Assembly (NCBI RefSeq): GCF_015645095.1
Contig: NZ_JADOTW010000028.1
Span: forward strand, 1 to 52,006
Source of the DNA: Halomonas sp. 328
Lineage (GTDB): Bacteria; Pseudomonadota; Gammaproteobacteria; Pseudomonadales; Halomonadaceae
DNA length: 52,006 nt
Direction: 5' to 3'
Made by a program: the position numbers and the translations under genes. Under the pieces are notes generated by a model. The model had not been told where the DNA came from, made no database searches, and saw nothing but the letters and a program-made list of their open reading frames with translations. Within the stretch, counting starts at the first letter, position 1. Each line of letters starts with the position of its first letter. Positions 1 through 7,547 of the stretch are shown here, in pieces.

Positions 1-80
1 CCGCTGTGGGACGCGCCCGCGGGGAACCCGGCTTGCATAAGAAGGGGGGGGGCCGGCCCCCCCCGCCCCTCCCTTTTCGA
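1..80. other. Low-complexity left edge, possible contig-end artefact
   Basis: The first 80 bases hold runs of eight or more G followed by eight or more C around positions 43-66, with no gene. The right edge of the window has the same look. These G/C homopolymers could form one very strong hairpin, and they could equally be sequencing or assembly error at a contig end. Nothing functional can be supported here. Confidence 0.5.
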
Positions 81-102
81 TGATTTCGAAACGCCAGAAA
101 GG

Positions 103-139
103 GAGAAGGCCGCTGACAGTGTCAGCGGCCTTCTCTTTC
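103..139 (-). terminator. Terminator hairpin of the tRNA-Ser gene
   Basis: Two 16-base arms (103-118 and 120-135) are perfect reverse complements separated by one base, so the hairpin closes with a loop of a few bases. It lies just downstream of the tRNA-Ser 3' end on the minus strand. A short CCCTTTCT tract follows on the minus strand and CTTTC on the plus strand, so it may work in both directions, though neither T-tract is strong. Confidence 0.65.
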
Positions 140-145
140 AATTCG

Positions 146-235
146 TGGCGGAGGGGGAGGGATTCGAACCCTCGAAGCCTTTCGACTTACACACTTTCCA
201 GGCGTGCTCCTTCGACCACTCGGACACCCCTCCGC
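146..235 (-). tRNA. tRNA-Ser (anticodon GGA)
   Basis: The minus strand reads a complete class II tRNA of 90 nt including an encoded CCA (146-148). The acceptor stem is GCGGAGG paired with CCTCCGC, there is a D-arm, the anticodon loop contains GGA flanked by CT and AA, a long variable arm is present, and the T-loop is TTCGAAT. The long variable arm and GGA anticodon identify serine (UCC/UCU codons). A strong promoter lies at 286-314. Confidence 0.95.
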
Positions 236-285
236 ATTGTGGTTCTCTGGCTTGGGCCGTGGCCTTTCGCTCAAGAACGGCGCGT

Positions 286-314
286 ATGTTATCGATATAA
301 GTCTTCGATTGCAA
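286..314 (-). promoter_or_regulatory. Promoter of tRNA-Ser
   Basis: On the minus strand a -35 TTGCAA (314-309) and a -10 TAACAT (291-286) are separated by exactly 17 bases. The -10 is followed by the GC-rich discriminator ACGCGCC, as expected of growth-rate and stringently controlled stable-RNA promoters. The same discriminator follows the promoter of the Glu/Gly tRNA operon at 9858-9886. The start site would fall near 279, about 45 bases before the tRNA. Confidence 0.75.
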
Positions 315-371
315 GCCGTTTTTTGGAAAACCCGCGGCGCCCGGTGAGCCCTGGATCCGCGTCGGCCGGCG

Positions 372-869
372 TCAGGGCAGCACGGCGTAGTCGCCCCGGG
401 CCTCCAGGCAGAGGGTATCGACGCACCAGAGCTGCTGGACCAGGGCGAGGCGGCCGCGGCCCTTGGCGGCGAGGCGCTCGGCCAACTGGGCCGGGCCGTC
501 GTCCCGCTCGGGACGACACACCAGGCGGTAGTCGCCGCTGACCGGGGCCAGGAAGCGCTGGCCGGCCTCGGCCACTACCACGTCCTGGGCGCGCCCCTGG
601 CGGCGCAGCCAGAGGGTGGTCCAGCACCAGCCCAGCAGGGTGGCCTGGGCGGTCAGGGCGCCGCCGAAGCCGGTGCCCTTGTCGTTCAGGCTGGGCGAAA
701 GCGCCAGCTCCCAGACCAGGGCCTCCCCCTCCCAGCGCATGGCGCGAATGCCCAGGTGCCGGACCAGGGGAATCGCCTCCCCCAGCCAGGCGAGGAAGGC
801 GTCCAGATCCTCGTCCAGTCCCGCCGGCGGCAGCGGCAGGCGCGGGTGGGGTTGGCCCGGCAGGCGCAT
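372..869 (-). CDS. YiiD C-terminal-like thioesterase (hotdog fold)
   Basis: A 165-residue protein resembling the C-terminal domain of YiiD, a putative hotdog-fold thioesterase. The supporting motif is SLNDKGTGFGGAL (about residues 60-72), the conserved N-x-K/H-x-T-x-FGG stretch of this family. Substrate is unknown. I chose the ATG at 869-867 because the upstream nitroreductase gene stops at 871, one base before it, which suggests translational coupling; a longer open frame to 1055 only overlaps that gene. No clear terminator follows. The family call is fairly firm, the function is inferred. Confidence 0.75.
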   Translation of the reverse strand: MRLPGQPHPRLPLPPAGLDEDLDAFLAWLGEAIPLVRHLGIRAMRWEGEALVWELALSPSLNDKGTGFGGALTAQATLLGWCWTTLWLRRQGRAQDVVVAEAGQRFLAPVSGDYRLVCRPERDDGPAQLAERLAAKGRGRLALVQQLWCVDTLCLEARGDYAVLP

Positions 870-870
870 C

Positions 871-1431
871 TCAGCTCCAGCGTTCGACGAAGTCGGCGGG
901 GTCACGGCTGGGCAGCGGCTTGTGGCGACCGGCCAGCTGGCCCAGGTAGATAAAGCCCACCAGCTCGTCCTCTTCACCGAGGCCCAGGCCCTTGTGCACG
1001 GTGGCATCGAAGGCGTAGTGGCCGGTGCGCCACATGGCCCCGAGGCCCTGGGCATGGGCCGCCAGCAGGATGCCCTGGGCGGCGCAGCCGGCGGAGATCA
1101 CCTGCTCCAGCTTGGGCACCTTGGGGATGTCCGGGCGCACCTTGGCGATCACCGCGATGATCATCGGCGCCCGCTTGGGCTTCTTGCGGGCCGCGTCCAG
1201 GGCGGCATCGCCGATATGCGGGTCGGCGCGATACTCCGCCTCGGCGAAGAGCTCACCGAGGCGGTCGAGCCCTTCGCCGGAGAACTCGATAAAGCGCCAG
1301 GGGGTGAGCTCCTTGTGGTCCGGCGCGCGCAGGGCAGCGCGGTAGATCACCTCGAGCTGGTCGGGGCTGGGGGGCGGGCCCATCAGCTTGCCCATGGAGC
1401 TGCGCTCGTGCAGCAGGGAAATGGCATCCAT
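871..1431 (-). CDS. Nitroreductase family protein, YdjA type
   Basis: A 186-residue FMN-dependent nitroreductase-fold protein closely resembling the YdjA subfamily (about 183 residues in E. coli). The N-terminal MDAISLLHERSSMGK region and the RAPDHKELTPWRF motif (about residues 34-46) are typical of this short subfamily. The physiological substrate of YdjA proteins is not settled. I start at the ATG at 1431, aligned with YdjA and preceded by GGAG about 11 bases upstream; the open frame continues 18 codons further up. It is followed with one base between by the thioesterase-like gene. Confidence 0.85.
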   Translation of the reverse strand: MDAISLLHERSSMGKLMGPPPSPDQLEVIYRAALRAPDHKELTPWRFIEFSGEGLDRLGELFAEAEYRADPHIGDAALDAARKKPKRAPMIIAVIAKVRPDIPKVPKLEQVISAGCAAQGILLAAHAQGLGAMWRTGHYAFDATVHKGLGLGEEDELVGFIYLGQLAGRHKPLPSRDPADFVERWS

Positions 1432-1503
1432 CCGCTCTGTCTCCAGATCCAATGCGAAAAGTTCTCGGTAGGCCTTGGCGGCCACTCTAGCACCGCCAGG
1501 GGC

Positions 1504-2340
1504 TTACTGTCGTGCCAAGCGCAGCGGCAGCGGCGGCGTCTCGCCGGGGGTGCCGCGCCAGGGGCTGATGTCCAGGCCGCCGCGGCGCACGTAGCGGGCC
1601 ATCACCAAGAGCCGCTCGGGCCGCGCCCGGGCCAGCAGGTCGGTGAAAATATGCTCCACGCAGTGTTCGTGGAAGTCCTGGTGCTGGCGGTAGGAGATCA
1701 AGTAGCGCAGGAGCCCCTCCCGGTCGAGGCGGGGCCCCCGGTAGCGGATCAGCACACTGCCCCAGTCGGGCTGGCCGGTGACCGGGCAGTTGGACTTGAG
1801 CAGGTGGGAGTGGAGGGTCTCCTCGACGATCACCTCCCCCACCACCAGGTGCTCGGCGCTGGGGGTGTAGTCGTTGACCTCGATATCCAGGTCGTCGAGG
1901 CAGTCGCCGGGCAGCCGCTGCGGCGCCAGCGCCGCGTCGTCCACGCCGAAGAGCTCCACCGTCACCGGGGCGCCGGCGGCGGCGGCCAGGTCGGCCTCGA
2001 GGGTCGCGATCAACGCCTCGCGGCTATCGAGGCGGGTCTGGTTGAAGCTATTGAGGTAGAGCTTCCAGGACTTGGACTCGATCAGGTTCGGCGAGTCCGC
2101 CGGCAGCCGGAAACGCGCCACGGCGACCACGGGCTTGCCGCGGGCATTGAGCCAGGAGAGCTCGAAGGCGTGCCATTCGTCCTCGCCGACGAAGGGCAGC
2201 GCCTCCTCGGTGATGCCCAGGGGCGCGCGATTGGCGGCCCGGGGAATGGGGTAGAGCAGCCCGGCGTCGTAGTGCTCCGGGTAGGCGGAATCACGCCCCA
2301 GGGGGGCGTGCTCGAGGGTCTCGGGACGGTGACTGGTCAT
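1504..2340 (-). CDS. queF: NADPH-dependent 7-cyano-7-deazaguanine reductase QueF
   Basis: QueF reduces preQ0 to preQ1 with NADPH, a step in synthesis of the tRNA wobble nucleoside queuosine. At 278 residues it is the long, two-domain type found in E. coli. The QueF motif ESKSWKLYLNSFNQT (89-103) and the catalytic Cys185 and Asp192 in SNCPVTGQPDWG are present, offset by five from E. coli Cys190/Asp197. Its ATG overlaps the TGA of the upstream ABC permease (ATGA at 2340-2337), so it is probably translated as the third gene of that unit. Nothing suggests that the transporter itself handles preQ0. Confidence 0.95.
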   Translation of the reverse strand: MTSHRPETLEHAPLGRDSAYPEHYDAGLLYPIPRAANRAPLGITEEALPFVGEDEWHAFELSWLNARGKPVVAVARFRLPADSPNLIESKSWKLYLNSFNQTRLDSREALIATLEADLAAAAGAPVTVELFGVDDAALAPQRLPGDCLDDLDIEVNDYTPSAEHLVVGEVIVEETLHSHLLKSNCPVTGQPDWGSVLIRYRGPRLDREGLLRYLISYRQHQDFHEHCVEHIFTDLLARARPERLLVMARYVRRGGLDISPWRGTPGETPPLPLRLARQ

Positions 2341-3110
2341 GAGCGAATACCTTTACCGCGCTCCAGCATCCACAGGGCGATGGCGAAGAGCACCAGAATG
2401 AAACAGAGAATGGCCGCCAGGGCCCAGCCTACCGGAATATCGGAGACGCCGAGGAAGCCGTAGCGGAACACATTGACCATATAGAGGATGGGGTTGAGCA
2501 GCGACACCCCCTGCCAGAAGCTCGGCAGCAGGGAGATGGAGTAGAAGACCCCGCCCAGGTAGGTCAGGGGCGTCAGCACGAAGGTGGGCACGATGGAGAT
2601 ATCGTCGAACTTGTCCGCCAGCAGGGCATTGATGAAACCGCCGAGGGAGAAGAGCGCCGCGGTCAGCACCACCACGCCGACGGTCAGCAGCGGATGCGCC
2701 ACGCTCAGCCGGGTAAAGAACAGCGAGACGATGGTGACGATCACCCCCACCCCCAGGCCCCGGGCCATGCCCCCCAGCACGAAGCCGGAGAGGATCACCC
2801 AGTTGGGCATGGGCGAGACCATCATCTCTTCGATGCTGCGCTGGAACTTGTTGGAGAAGAAGCTCGAGGCCACGTTGGAGTAGCTGTTGGTGATCACCGA
2901 CATCATGATCAGCCCCGGCACGATGAAGTCCATGTAGCTGAAGCCGTCCATCTCACCAATCCGCGAGCCGATCAGGCTGCCGAAGATGATGAAGTACATG
3001 GTCATGGTGATCGACGGCGGCAGCAGAGTCTGCGGCCAGATGCGGGTGAAGCGCTTGATCTCCTTGACCAGCAGGGTCCAGAGGGCGATGGCGATCTGCT
3101 GCGGACTCAT
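2337..3110 (-). CDS. ABC-2 type transporter permease, YadH-like
   Basis: A 257-residue integral membrane protein of the ABC-2 permease family, closely resembling YadH. Several hydrophobic segments are visible (about residues 30-50, 65-85, 110-135, 140-165, 175-195, 230-250), together with the LNPILYMVNVFRYGFLG region near the C-terminus that is typical of these subunits. It would form the membrane channel for the ATPase encoded just upstream, whose stop overlaps this start by 4 bp (ATGA). Substrate unknown. The 4-bp overlap with queF downstream puts all three in one transcript. Confidence 0.9.
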   Translation of the reverse strand: MSPQQIAIALWTLLVKEIKRFTRIWPQTLLPPSITMTMYFIIFGSLIGSRIGEMDGFSYMDFIVPGLIMMSVITNSYSNVASSFFSNKFQRSIEEMMVSPMPNWVILSGFVLGGMARGLGVGVIVTIVSLFFTRLSVAHPLLTVGVVVLTAALFSLGGFINALLADKFDDISIVPTFVLTPLTYLGGVFYSISLLPSFWQGVSLLNPILYMVNVFRYGFLGVSDIPVGWALAAILCFILVLFAIALWMLERGKGIRS

Positions 3111-4075
3111 GCCTGGCCCTCCGCCTTGGCGGTGGCGGCATTGCCCTGCTCCACCATGGAGACGAACATCTCCTCCAGGCGGTTGGCCCGGTTGCGCATG
3201 GAGACCACCTCGATGCCCCGGTCGTTGAGGGCGGCGAAGACGTCATTGAGGCGCTGGCCGCGATGCACCGCCACCGTCAGTTGGGCCGGCTCGCTGAGGC
3301 TGACCTCGAAGCCCTCGACCACGGGGGCCTCCCCCAGGGGGCGGGCCAGGTCGAGCAGGAAGGTCTCGGTGTCGAGCTCGGCGAGCAGCTCGCGCACACC
3401 GGTGTTACGGATGATCTCGCCGTGGTTGATGATCGCCACGTGGCGGCACAGGCTCTCCGCCTCCTCCAGGTAGTGGGTGGTCAGGATGATGGTGGTGCCC
3501 TCCTCGCGATTGATGCGGCGCATGTAGTCCCACATGCTGCGGCGCAGTTCGATATCCACCCCGGCGGTGGGCTCGTCGAGGATCAGCAGCCGTGGGCGGT
3601 GCATCAGCGCCCGGGCGATCATCAGCCGGCGCTTCATGCCCCCGGAGAGCATCCGCGCGCTGCCGTTGCGCTTGTCCCACAGCCCCAGGTCACGGAGCAG
3701 TTCCTCCGCCCGGGGCAGCGCCTCGCGGCGCGGCATGCCGTAGTAGCCGGCCTGGGCCAGGACGATATCGATGACCTTCTCGAACTGGTTGAAGTTGAAC
3801 TCCTGGGGCACCACGCCTAGGTGATACTTGGCGCGGGCGAAGTCGCGGTCGATGTCGGTGCCGAAGATCTCGACCTTGCCGTCGCTCTTCTGCACCAGGG
3901 AGCTGACCACCCCCAGGGTGGTGGACTTGCCGGCGCCGTTGGGGCCCAGCAGGGCGAAGAAGTCGCCCTCGGCGACCTCCAGGTCGATGCCCTTGAGGGC
4001 CTGGAAGCCGTTGGCGTAGACCTTGGTCAGGCCGCGTATGGACAGGGCCGGTATGGACAGGGCCGGTTCGGCCAT
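3107..4075 (-). CDS. ABC transporter ATP-binding protein, YadG-like
   Basis: A 322-residue ATPase with Walker A GPNGAGKST, the signature LSGGMKRR and Walker B LLILDEPTAGVD, followed by the H-loop (TTHYLEEAE) and a C-terminal extension of roughly 90 residues. It pairs with the YadH-like permease by a 4-bp overlap. I prefer the ATG at 4075, which has AAGGTGA five bases upstream, over the GTG at 4084. An exact 15-base tandem duplication (4036-4050, 4051-4065) repeats PALSI at the N-terminus in frame. It might also energise the ATPase-less exporter encoded upstream; that is speculation. Confidence 0.9.
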   Translation of the reverse strand: MAEPALSIPALSIRGLTKVYANGFQALKGIDLEVAEGDFFALLGPNGAGKSTTLGVVSSLVQKSDGKVEIFGTDIDRDFARAKYHLGVVPQEFNFNQFEKVIDIVLAQAGYYGMPRREALPRAEELLRDLGLWDKRNGSARMLSGGMKRRLMIARALMHRPRLLILDEPTAGVDIELRRSMWDYMRRINREEGTTIILTTHYLEEAESLCRHVAIINHGEIIRNTGVRELLAELDTETFLLDLARPLGEAPVVEGFEVSLSEPAQLTVAVHRGQRLNDVFAALNDRGIEVVSMRNRANRLEEMFVSMVEQGNAATAKAEGQA

Positions 4076-4162
4076 CAGACTCACCTTCTGGAAAAATGAT
4101 TAGGTGACAAATAATGCGGGCAATGGCGGCGATTACAATGCCGCCATGCCAGGAGGGGCAGC

Positions 4163-5323
4163 CTAGGCGCCGCTAACCGCCGCGGCTTTCGGCCCACCGG
4201 ACAGGCGGGCATAGCGCCACGCCCCCAGGGGCACCGCCACCAGGGTCAGGGCCAGCAGCACCCCGAGCTCGCGGCTCACCTGCTCGAGTCCCACGCCCAT
4301 CTGGTTGAGCGCCACCAGGCCCTGGATGCCGGCGGTGCTGGGCAGTAGCCAGCGCAGCCACACCAGCGGCTCGGGCAGCGCCTCCACCGGCCAGGAGTAG
4401 CCGGCCAGGAAGAGCATCGGGATGGAGGTGGCCAGCAGCAGCTGCAGCCCCCGCTCGCGGGTATCGAAGGCGCTGGCCAGCAGCAGCGCCAGGGCCGAGA
4501 CGCACAGCGAGAAGACCACCGAGAAGAGCAGCGTGGGCCCGAAGGTGCCCGCCAGGGGGTAGTCCTGGAAGCGGGTCACTCCCTCGAAGTAGTAGAGGCA
4601 GTTGATCACCCCCACGGTGGTAAAGGCGGCCAGCATGCCGGCGTAGCCGATGGGGGACTGGCCGAGGCGCCCGCGCTCGGCGCGGCTGCCGATGATCAGG
4701 GTGATGCCCATCAGCAGGGTCTGCTGGATGATCAGCACCATCACCGCCGGCACCACATAGCTGCCGTACCCTTCGTCGGCATTATACAGGGCCCGGGCCT
4801 CGAGCCGAACCGGCGTATGCCCCGCCTCGGCCTGCCAGCTCGCCTGCCCCTGGCCGAGCAGGCGCTGGCGGGTCACCCCGGCCCCCAGGGTCGCCGCCGC
4901 CTGGCTCACCCCGGCCAGCACCTTGCTGCCGGCCAGCAGGTAGCCCTCGTGGCTGGCCACCTGCAAGTCGGCCTGGCGACCGGCCAGCAGCTCGCCGTGG
5001 AAGCCCTCGGGAATCACCACCAGCCCCATCACCTCGCCCCGCCACAGCGCCTCCTGCAGGGCGGCGGGATCACGGCCCAGGCGCTCCACCTCCAGGGCCG
5101 GCACCGACTCCAGCCAGCGCACCAGGGTCCGCGAGCTGGGGCTCAGGTCCCGGTCGACCACCGCCACCGGCACCGACTCCACCTGCTCGTAGCGATAGGG
5201 CAAGGGGTAGAAAAGCGAATAGACCACCCCGGCCACGAAGAGCAGCATCAGGGCGCCCTTGTCGGCCCGGATCTCCTTCCAGACGGCGGCATAGGCCTGC
5301 CATAGCGCACGCATGCTAGTCAT
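4163..5323 (-). CDS. ABC-2 type permease of exporter operon (distal)
   Basis: A 386-residue membrane protein with one N-terminal hydrophobic segment (about 26-44), a large presumably periplasmic domain carrying VPVAVVDRDLSPSSR (about 51-65), then a C-terminal cluster of about five membrane segments. This layout is that of the ABC2_membrane_3 family seen in YhhJ- and YbhS/YbhR-type exporters. The start at 5323 has a strong AGGAGGAG site. It follows the second permease gene by 51 bases and precedes the YadG/YadH pair by 87 bases. No ATPase domain is fused to it. Confidence 0.88.
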   Translation of the reverse strand: MTSMRALWQAYAAVWKEIRADKGALMLLFVAGVVYSLFYPLPYRYEQVESVPVAVVDRDLSPSSRTLVRWLESVPALEVERLGRDPAALQEALWRGEVMGLVVIPEGFHGELLAGRQADLQVASHEGYLLAGSKVLAGVSQAAATLGAGVTRQRLLGQGQASWQAEAGHTPVRLEARALYNADEGYGSYVVPAVMVLIIQQTLLMGITLIIGSRAERGRLGQSPIGYAGMLAAFTTVGVINCLYYFEGVTRFQDYPLAGTFGPTLLFSVVFSLCVSALALLLASAFDTRERGLQLLLATSIPMLFLAGYSWPVEALPEPLVWLRWLLPSTAGIQGLVALNQMGVGLEQVSRELGVLLALTLVAVPLGAWRYARLSGGPKAAAVSGA

Positions 5324-5374
5324 TGCTCCTCCTGGGCCTGGGAGCCGGCCTAGCCATCACGGATCGCCAGTGCA

Positions 5375-6568
5375 TTATCGACTCCCCCAGGCCTCGGGCA
5401 GGAAGCCCCGCTGGGCCAATAGCCAGGCGCCGATGCCCAGCGGCAGGATACTCATCAGTGCCAGGACAGCCAGGGGCGCCCAGGTCAGGGCCAAAGGGCT
5501 GCCCGCCAGCCATACCCGGTTATAGAGCTCCAGCCAGTAGGTGAGGGGCAGCAGCGAGGCCCAGGCCTGGGCGAAGGCCGGCATGGCCACCAGGGGGAAG
5601 GCCTGGCCGGAGTAGGCGAAGGCCGGCGCGGCCAGAAAGCCCGCCAGGCTGAGTCCCATGCGCATATTGCGGGTGGCGGCCACCAGCAGCACCCCAAAGG
5701 CCAGGGAGGCGACCACCAGGAGCGCCATGCCGAGCAGCACCCCCGTGATGCTGCCCTGGATCGGCGAGCCCCGCAGCCCGGCGAACACCAGGATAAAGAG
5801 CGCCCCGAACGCCAGATAGAGCACCAGGTAAGGCAGCAGCTTGCCGGCCAGGGCCGCCGCCAGGGAGCCGCCGGCGCGACGCAACCAGCCGCCGGCGGTG
5901 CCGTCGCGCAGCTCGCGCCCCACCGCGGAGACCCCGGCCACCATGATCAGGATCTGCAACACCGCCGGCAGCAGGGTCGCCGCCAGGAAGACCTCGTAGT
6001 CGGGCCCCCGCTCGTCCAGGGTATCCCGGTGTATCCGGATCGGTTGGGCGGTGGTGACGGCCGCCGCCGGCTGGGGCCCCCGGGCCAGGCGCTGGGCGAC
6101 CCCGGCCGCCGAGAGCGCCGCCACCGCCGTCTGCACCTCCCGGACCACCTGGGAGGCGTGGGTCAGGAACTGGGCGTTGTGCTCGAGGACCAGGGTGACC
6201 TGTCGGCCCCGGGCCAGCTCGGCGGAGGTGCCGGCGGGAATCCACAGCACCCCATAGGCGTGCCGCGCCTCGAGCCAGGATGCCGCCTCCTGGCGCTCCC
6301 CCAGGCGGGCCACCACCCGCACCCCCGGCATGGCATCCACCAGCCGCCCCGCCGAGCGGGAAAACTGGCTGGCGTCTTCATCGACGATCACCAGGGGCAG
6401 CTCCCGGGGCTGGCCGGCGGAGAAGATCCACCACACCAGGCCGCCGATCAGCAGCGGCAGCCACAGCAGCAGGAAGCGATCCCCCCGGCTGCGGCCCCAG
6501 AAACGCAGCTCGCGACGCGCCACCGCCAGGGTGCCGTAGCGCAGCGGCGGAGCGGCGCGCCTAGTCAT
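5375..6568 (-). CDS. ABC-2 type permease of exporter operon (proximal)
   Basis: A 397-residue permease of the same family as its downstream neighbour: an N-terminal membrane segment (about 32-49), the [15 protein letters not shown] motif at the start of a periplasmic domain, and about five C-terminal membrane segments including [18 protein letters not shown]. Its start overlaps the end of the HlyD-like gene by 8 bases. The two permeases probably form a heterodimer. Residual similarity between them suggests an old duplication. Confidence 0.88.
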   Translation of the reverse strand: MTRRAAPPLRYGTLAVARRELRFWGRSRGDRFLLLWLPLLIGGLVWWIFSAGQPRELPLVIVDEDASQFSRSAGRLVDAMPGVRVVARLGERQEAASWLEARHAYGVLWIPAGTSAELARGRQVTLVLEHNAQFLTHASQVVREVQTAVAALSAAGVAQRLARGPQPAAAVTTAQPIRIHRDTLDERGPDYEVFLAATLLPAVLQILIMVAGVSAVGRELRDGTAGGWLRRAGGSLAAALAGKLLPYLVLYLAFGALFILVFAGLRGSPIQGSITGVLLGMALLVVASLAFGVLLVAATRNMRMGLSLAGFLAAPAFAYSGQAFPLVAMPAFAQAWASLLPLTYWLELYNRVWLAGSPLALTWAPLAVLALMSILPLGIGAWLLAQRGFLPEAWGSR

Positions 6569-7547
6569 CGGCGGCGACGATCACGGTCATGCCGGCTCGC
6601 AGCCCCGCCACCGGCGCCTCGGGACGCGCCTCCACCTGGAAGGTGCGCAGGTCATAGCCGGGGGTACCGCGCACCTGACGCCAGGTGGCGAAATCGGGCA
6701 GCGGGTTGAGGCGGGTCACGCTCAGGTCCAGGGTCTGCCCCAGGGCGGGCACCTCGCCTTCCAGCCGGGTTCCCACGGCGAATCCGGCGAGGCGCTCCTC
6801 GCGGACATGGAACACCACCCACTGATCCTCGGGGTCGACCAGGGTCACCACCGGGAAGCCGGCCGGCGCCAGCTCGCCCACATGGATCAGCAGCTCCGCC
6901 ACTTCGCCGTCGATGGGCGCCACCACCCGGGTCTCGGCCCGGGCCGCCTCCACCTCCTCCACGGCGGCGGCGGCCTGGCGACTCTGGGCCTGGGCGGCCC
7001 GGCGCTGCTCGCCGCGCGCGCCCTCCCGGGCCATCCGATAGCGTGCCTCGGCGGCCCGCGCCTGCTCCTGGCTGGCGCGCCACTGGGCGCGGGCCTCGTC
7101 GAACTGCTGGGCGGCGATCAACCCTTCGGCATGCAGTGGCCGCAGCCGCTCGAAGCTGGCCGCCGCCAGCTCCGCCTGCACCTGGGCCCGCTGCCAGTCG
7201 AGGCGCGCCATCTCCACCTCCTCGTCACGCAGCCCGGCCTCGGCCTCGTCGGCCAGGGCCTGGGCACCGTCCCGGGCGGCTTCGGCCTGGCCCAGGCGCG
7301 CCCGCACCTCGGGGCTATCGATCTCGAAGATCGGCTCACCGGCGGCGACCCGATCGCCCTCCCGCACCAGGGTCTGGCTGACCCGGCCGGCGATCTTGGC
7401 GGCCACGCGAATCTCGCGCAGCTCCACCTCGCCGTGCAGGTACTCCGGGGCACGATGCCCACCGAACCAGAGCACCGCGCCGATCAACAGGGCCACCAGG
7501 GCCAGGGCGGCGAGGCCACTCAGGGTCACACGGGTACTCGCCTTCAT
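6561..7547 (-). CDS. HlyD-family periplasmic adaptor subunit
   Basis: A 328-residue membrane-fusion protein. Residues 7-28 form an N-terminal membrane anchor, followed by a biotinyl-lipoyl-like half (KIAGRVSQTLVREGDRVAAGEPIFEID), a long Ala/Glu/Arg-rich helical hairpin (about 85-205), the second lipoyl half (VVAPIDGEVAELLIHVGE) and a beta-barrel region. It resembles YhiI and YbhG, which work with ABC-2 permeases. The start overlaps the TolC-like stop (ATGA at 7547-7544) and has GGAG upstream. It would link inner-membrane permeases to the outer-membrane channel. Confidence 0.92.
   Translation of the reverse strand: MKASTRVTLSGLAALALVALLIGAVLWFGGHRAPEYLHGEVELREIRVAAKIAGRVSQTLVREGDRVAAGEPIFEIDSPEVRARLGQAEAARDGAQALADEAEAGLRDEEVEMARLDWQRAQVQAELAAASFERLRPLHAEGLIAAQQFDEARAQWRASQEQARAAEARYRMAREGARGEQRRAAQAQSRQAAAAVEEVEAARAETRVVAPIDGEVAELLIHVGELAPAGFPVVTLVDPEDQWVVFHVREERLAGFAVGTRLEGEVPALGQTLDLSVTRLNPLPDFATWRQVRGTPGYDLRTFQVEARPEAPVAGLRAGMTVIVAADD

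Noticed and set aside
1504-4075. The ABC pair next to queF as a dedicated preQ0/preQ1 transporter
   Set aside because: The pair is YadG/YadH-like with no known link to queuosine; co-transcription alone does not support it, and no preQ1 riboswitch is seen upstream.
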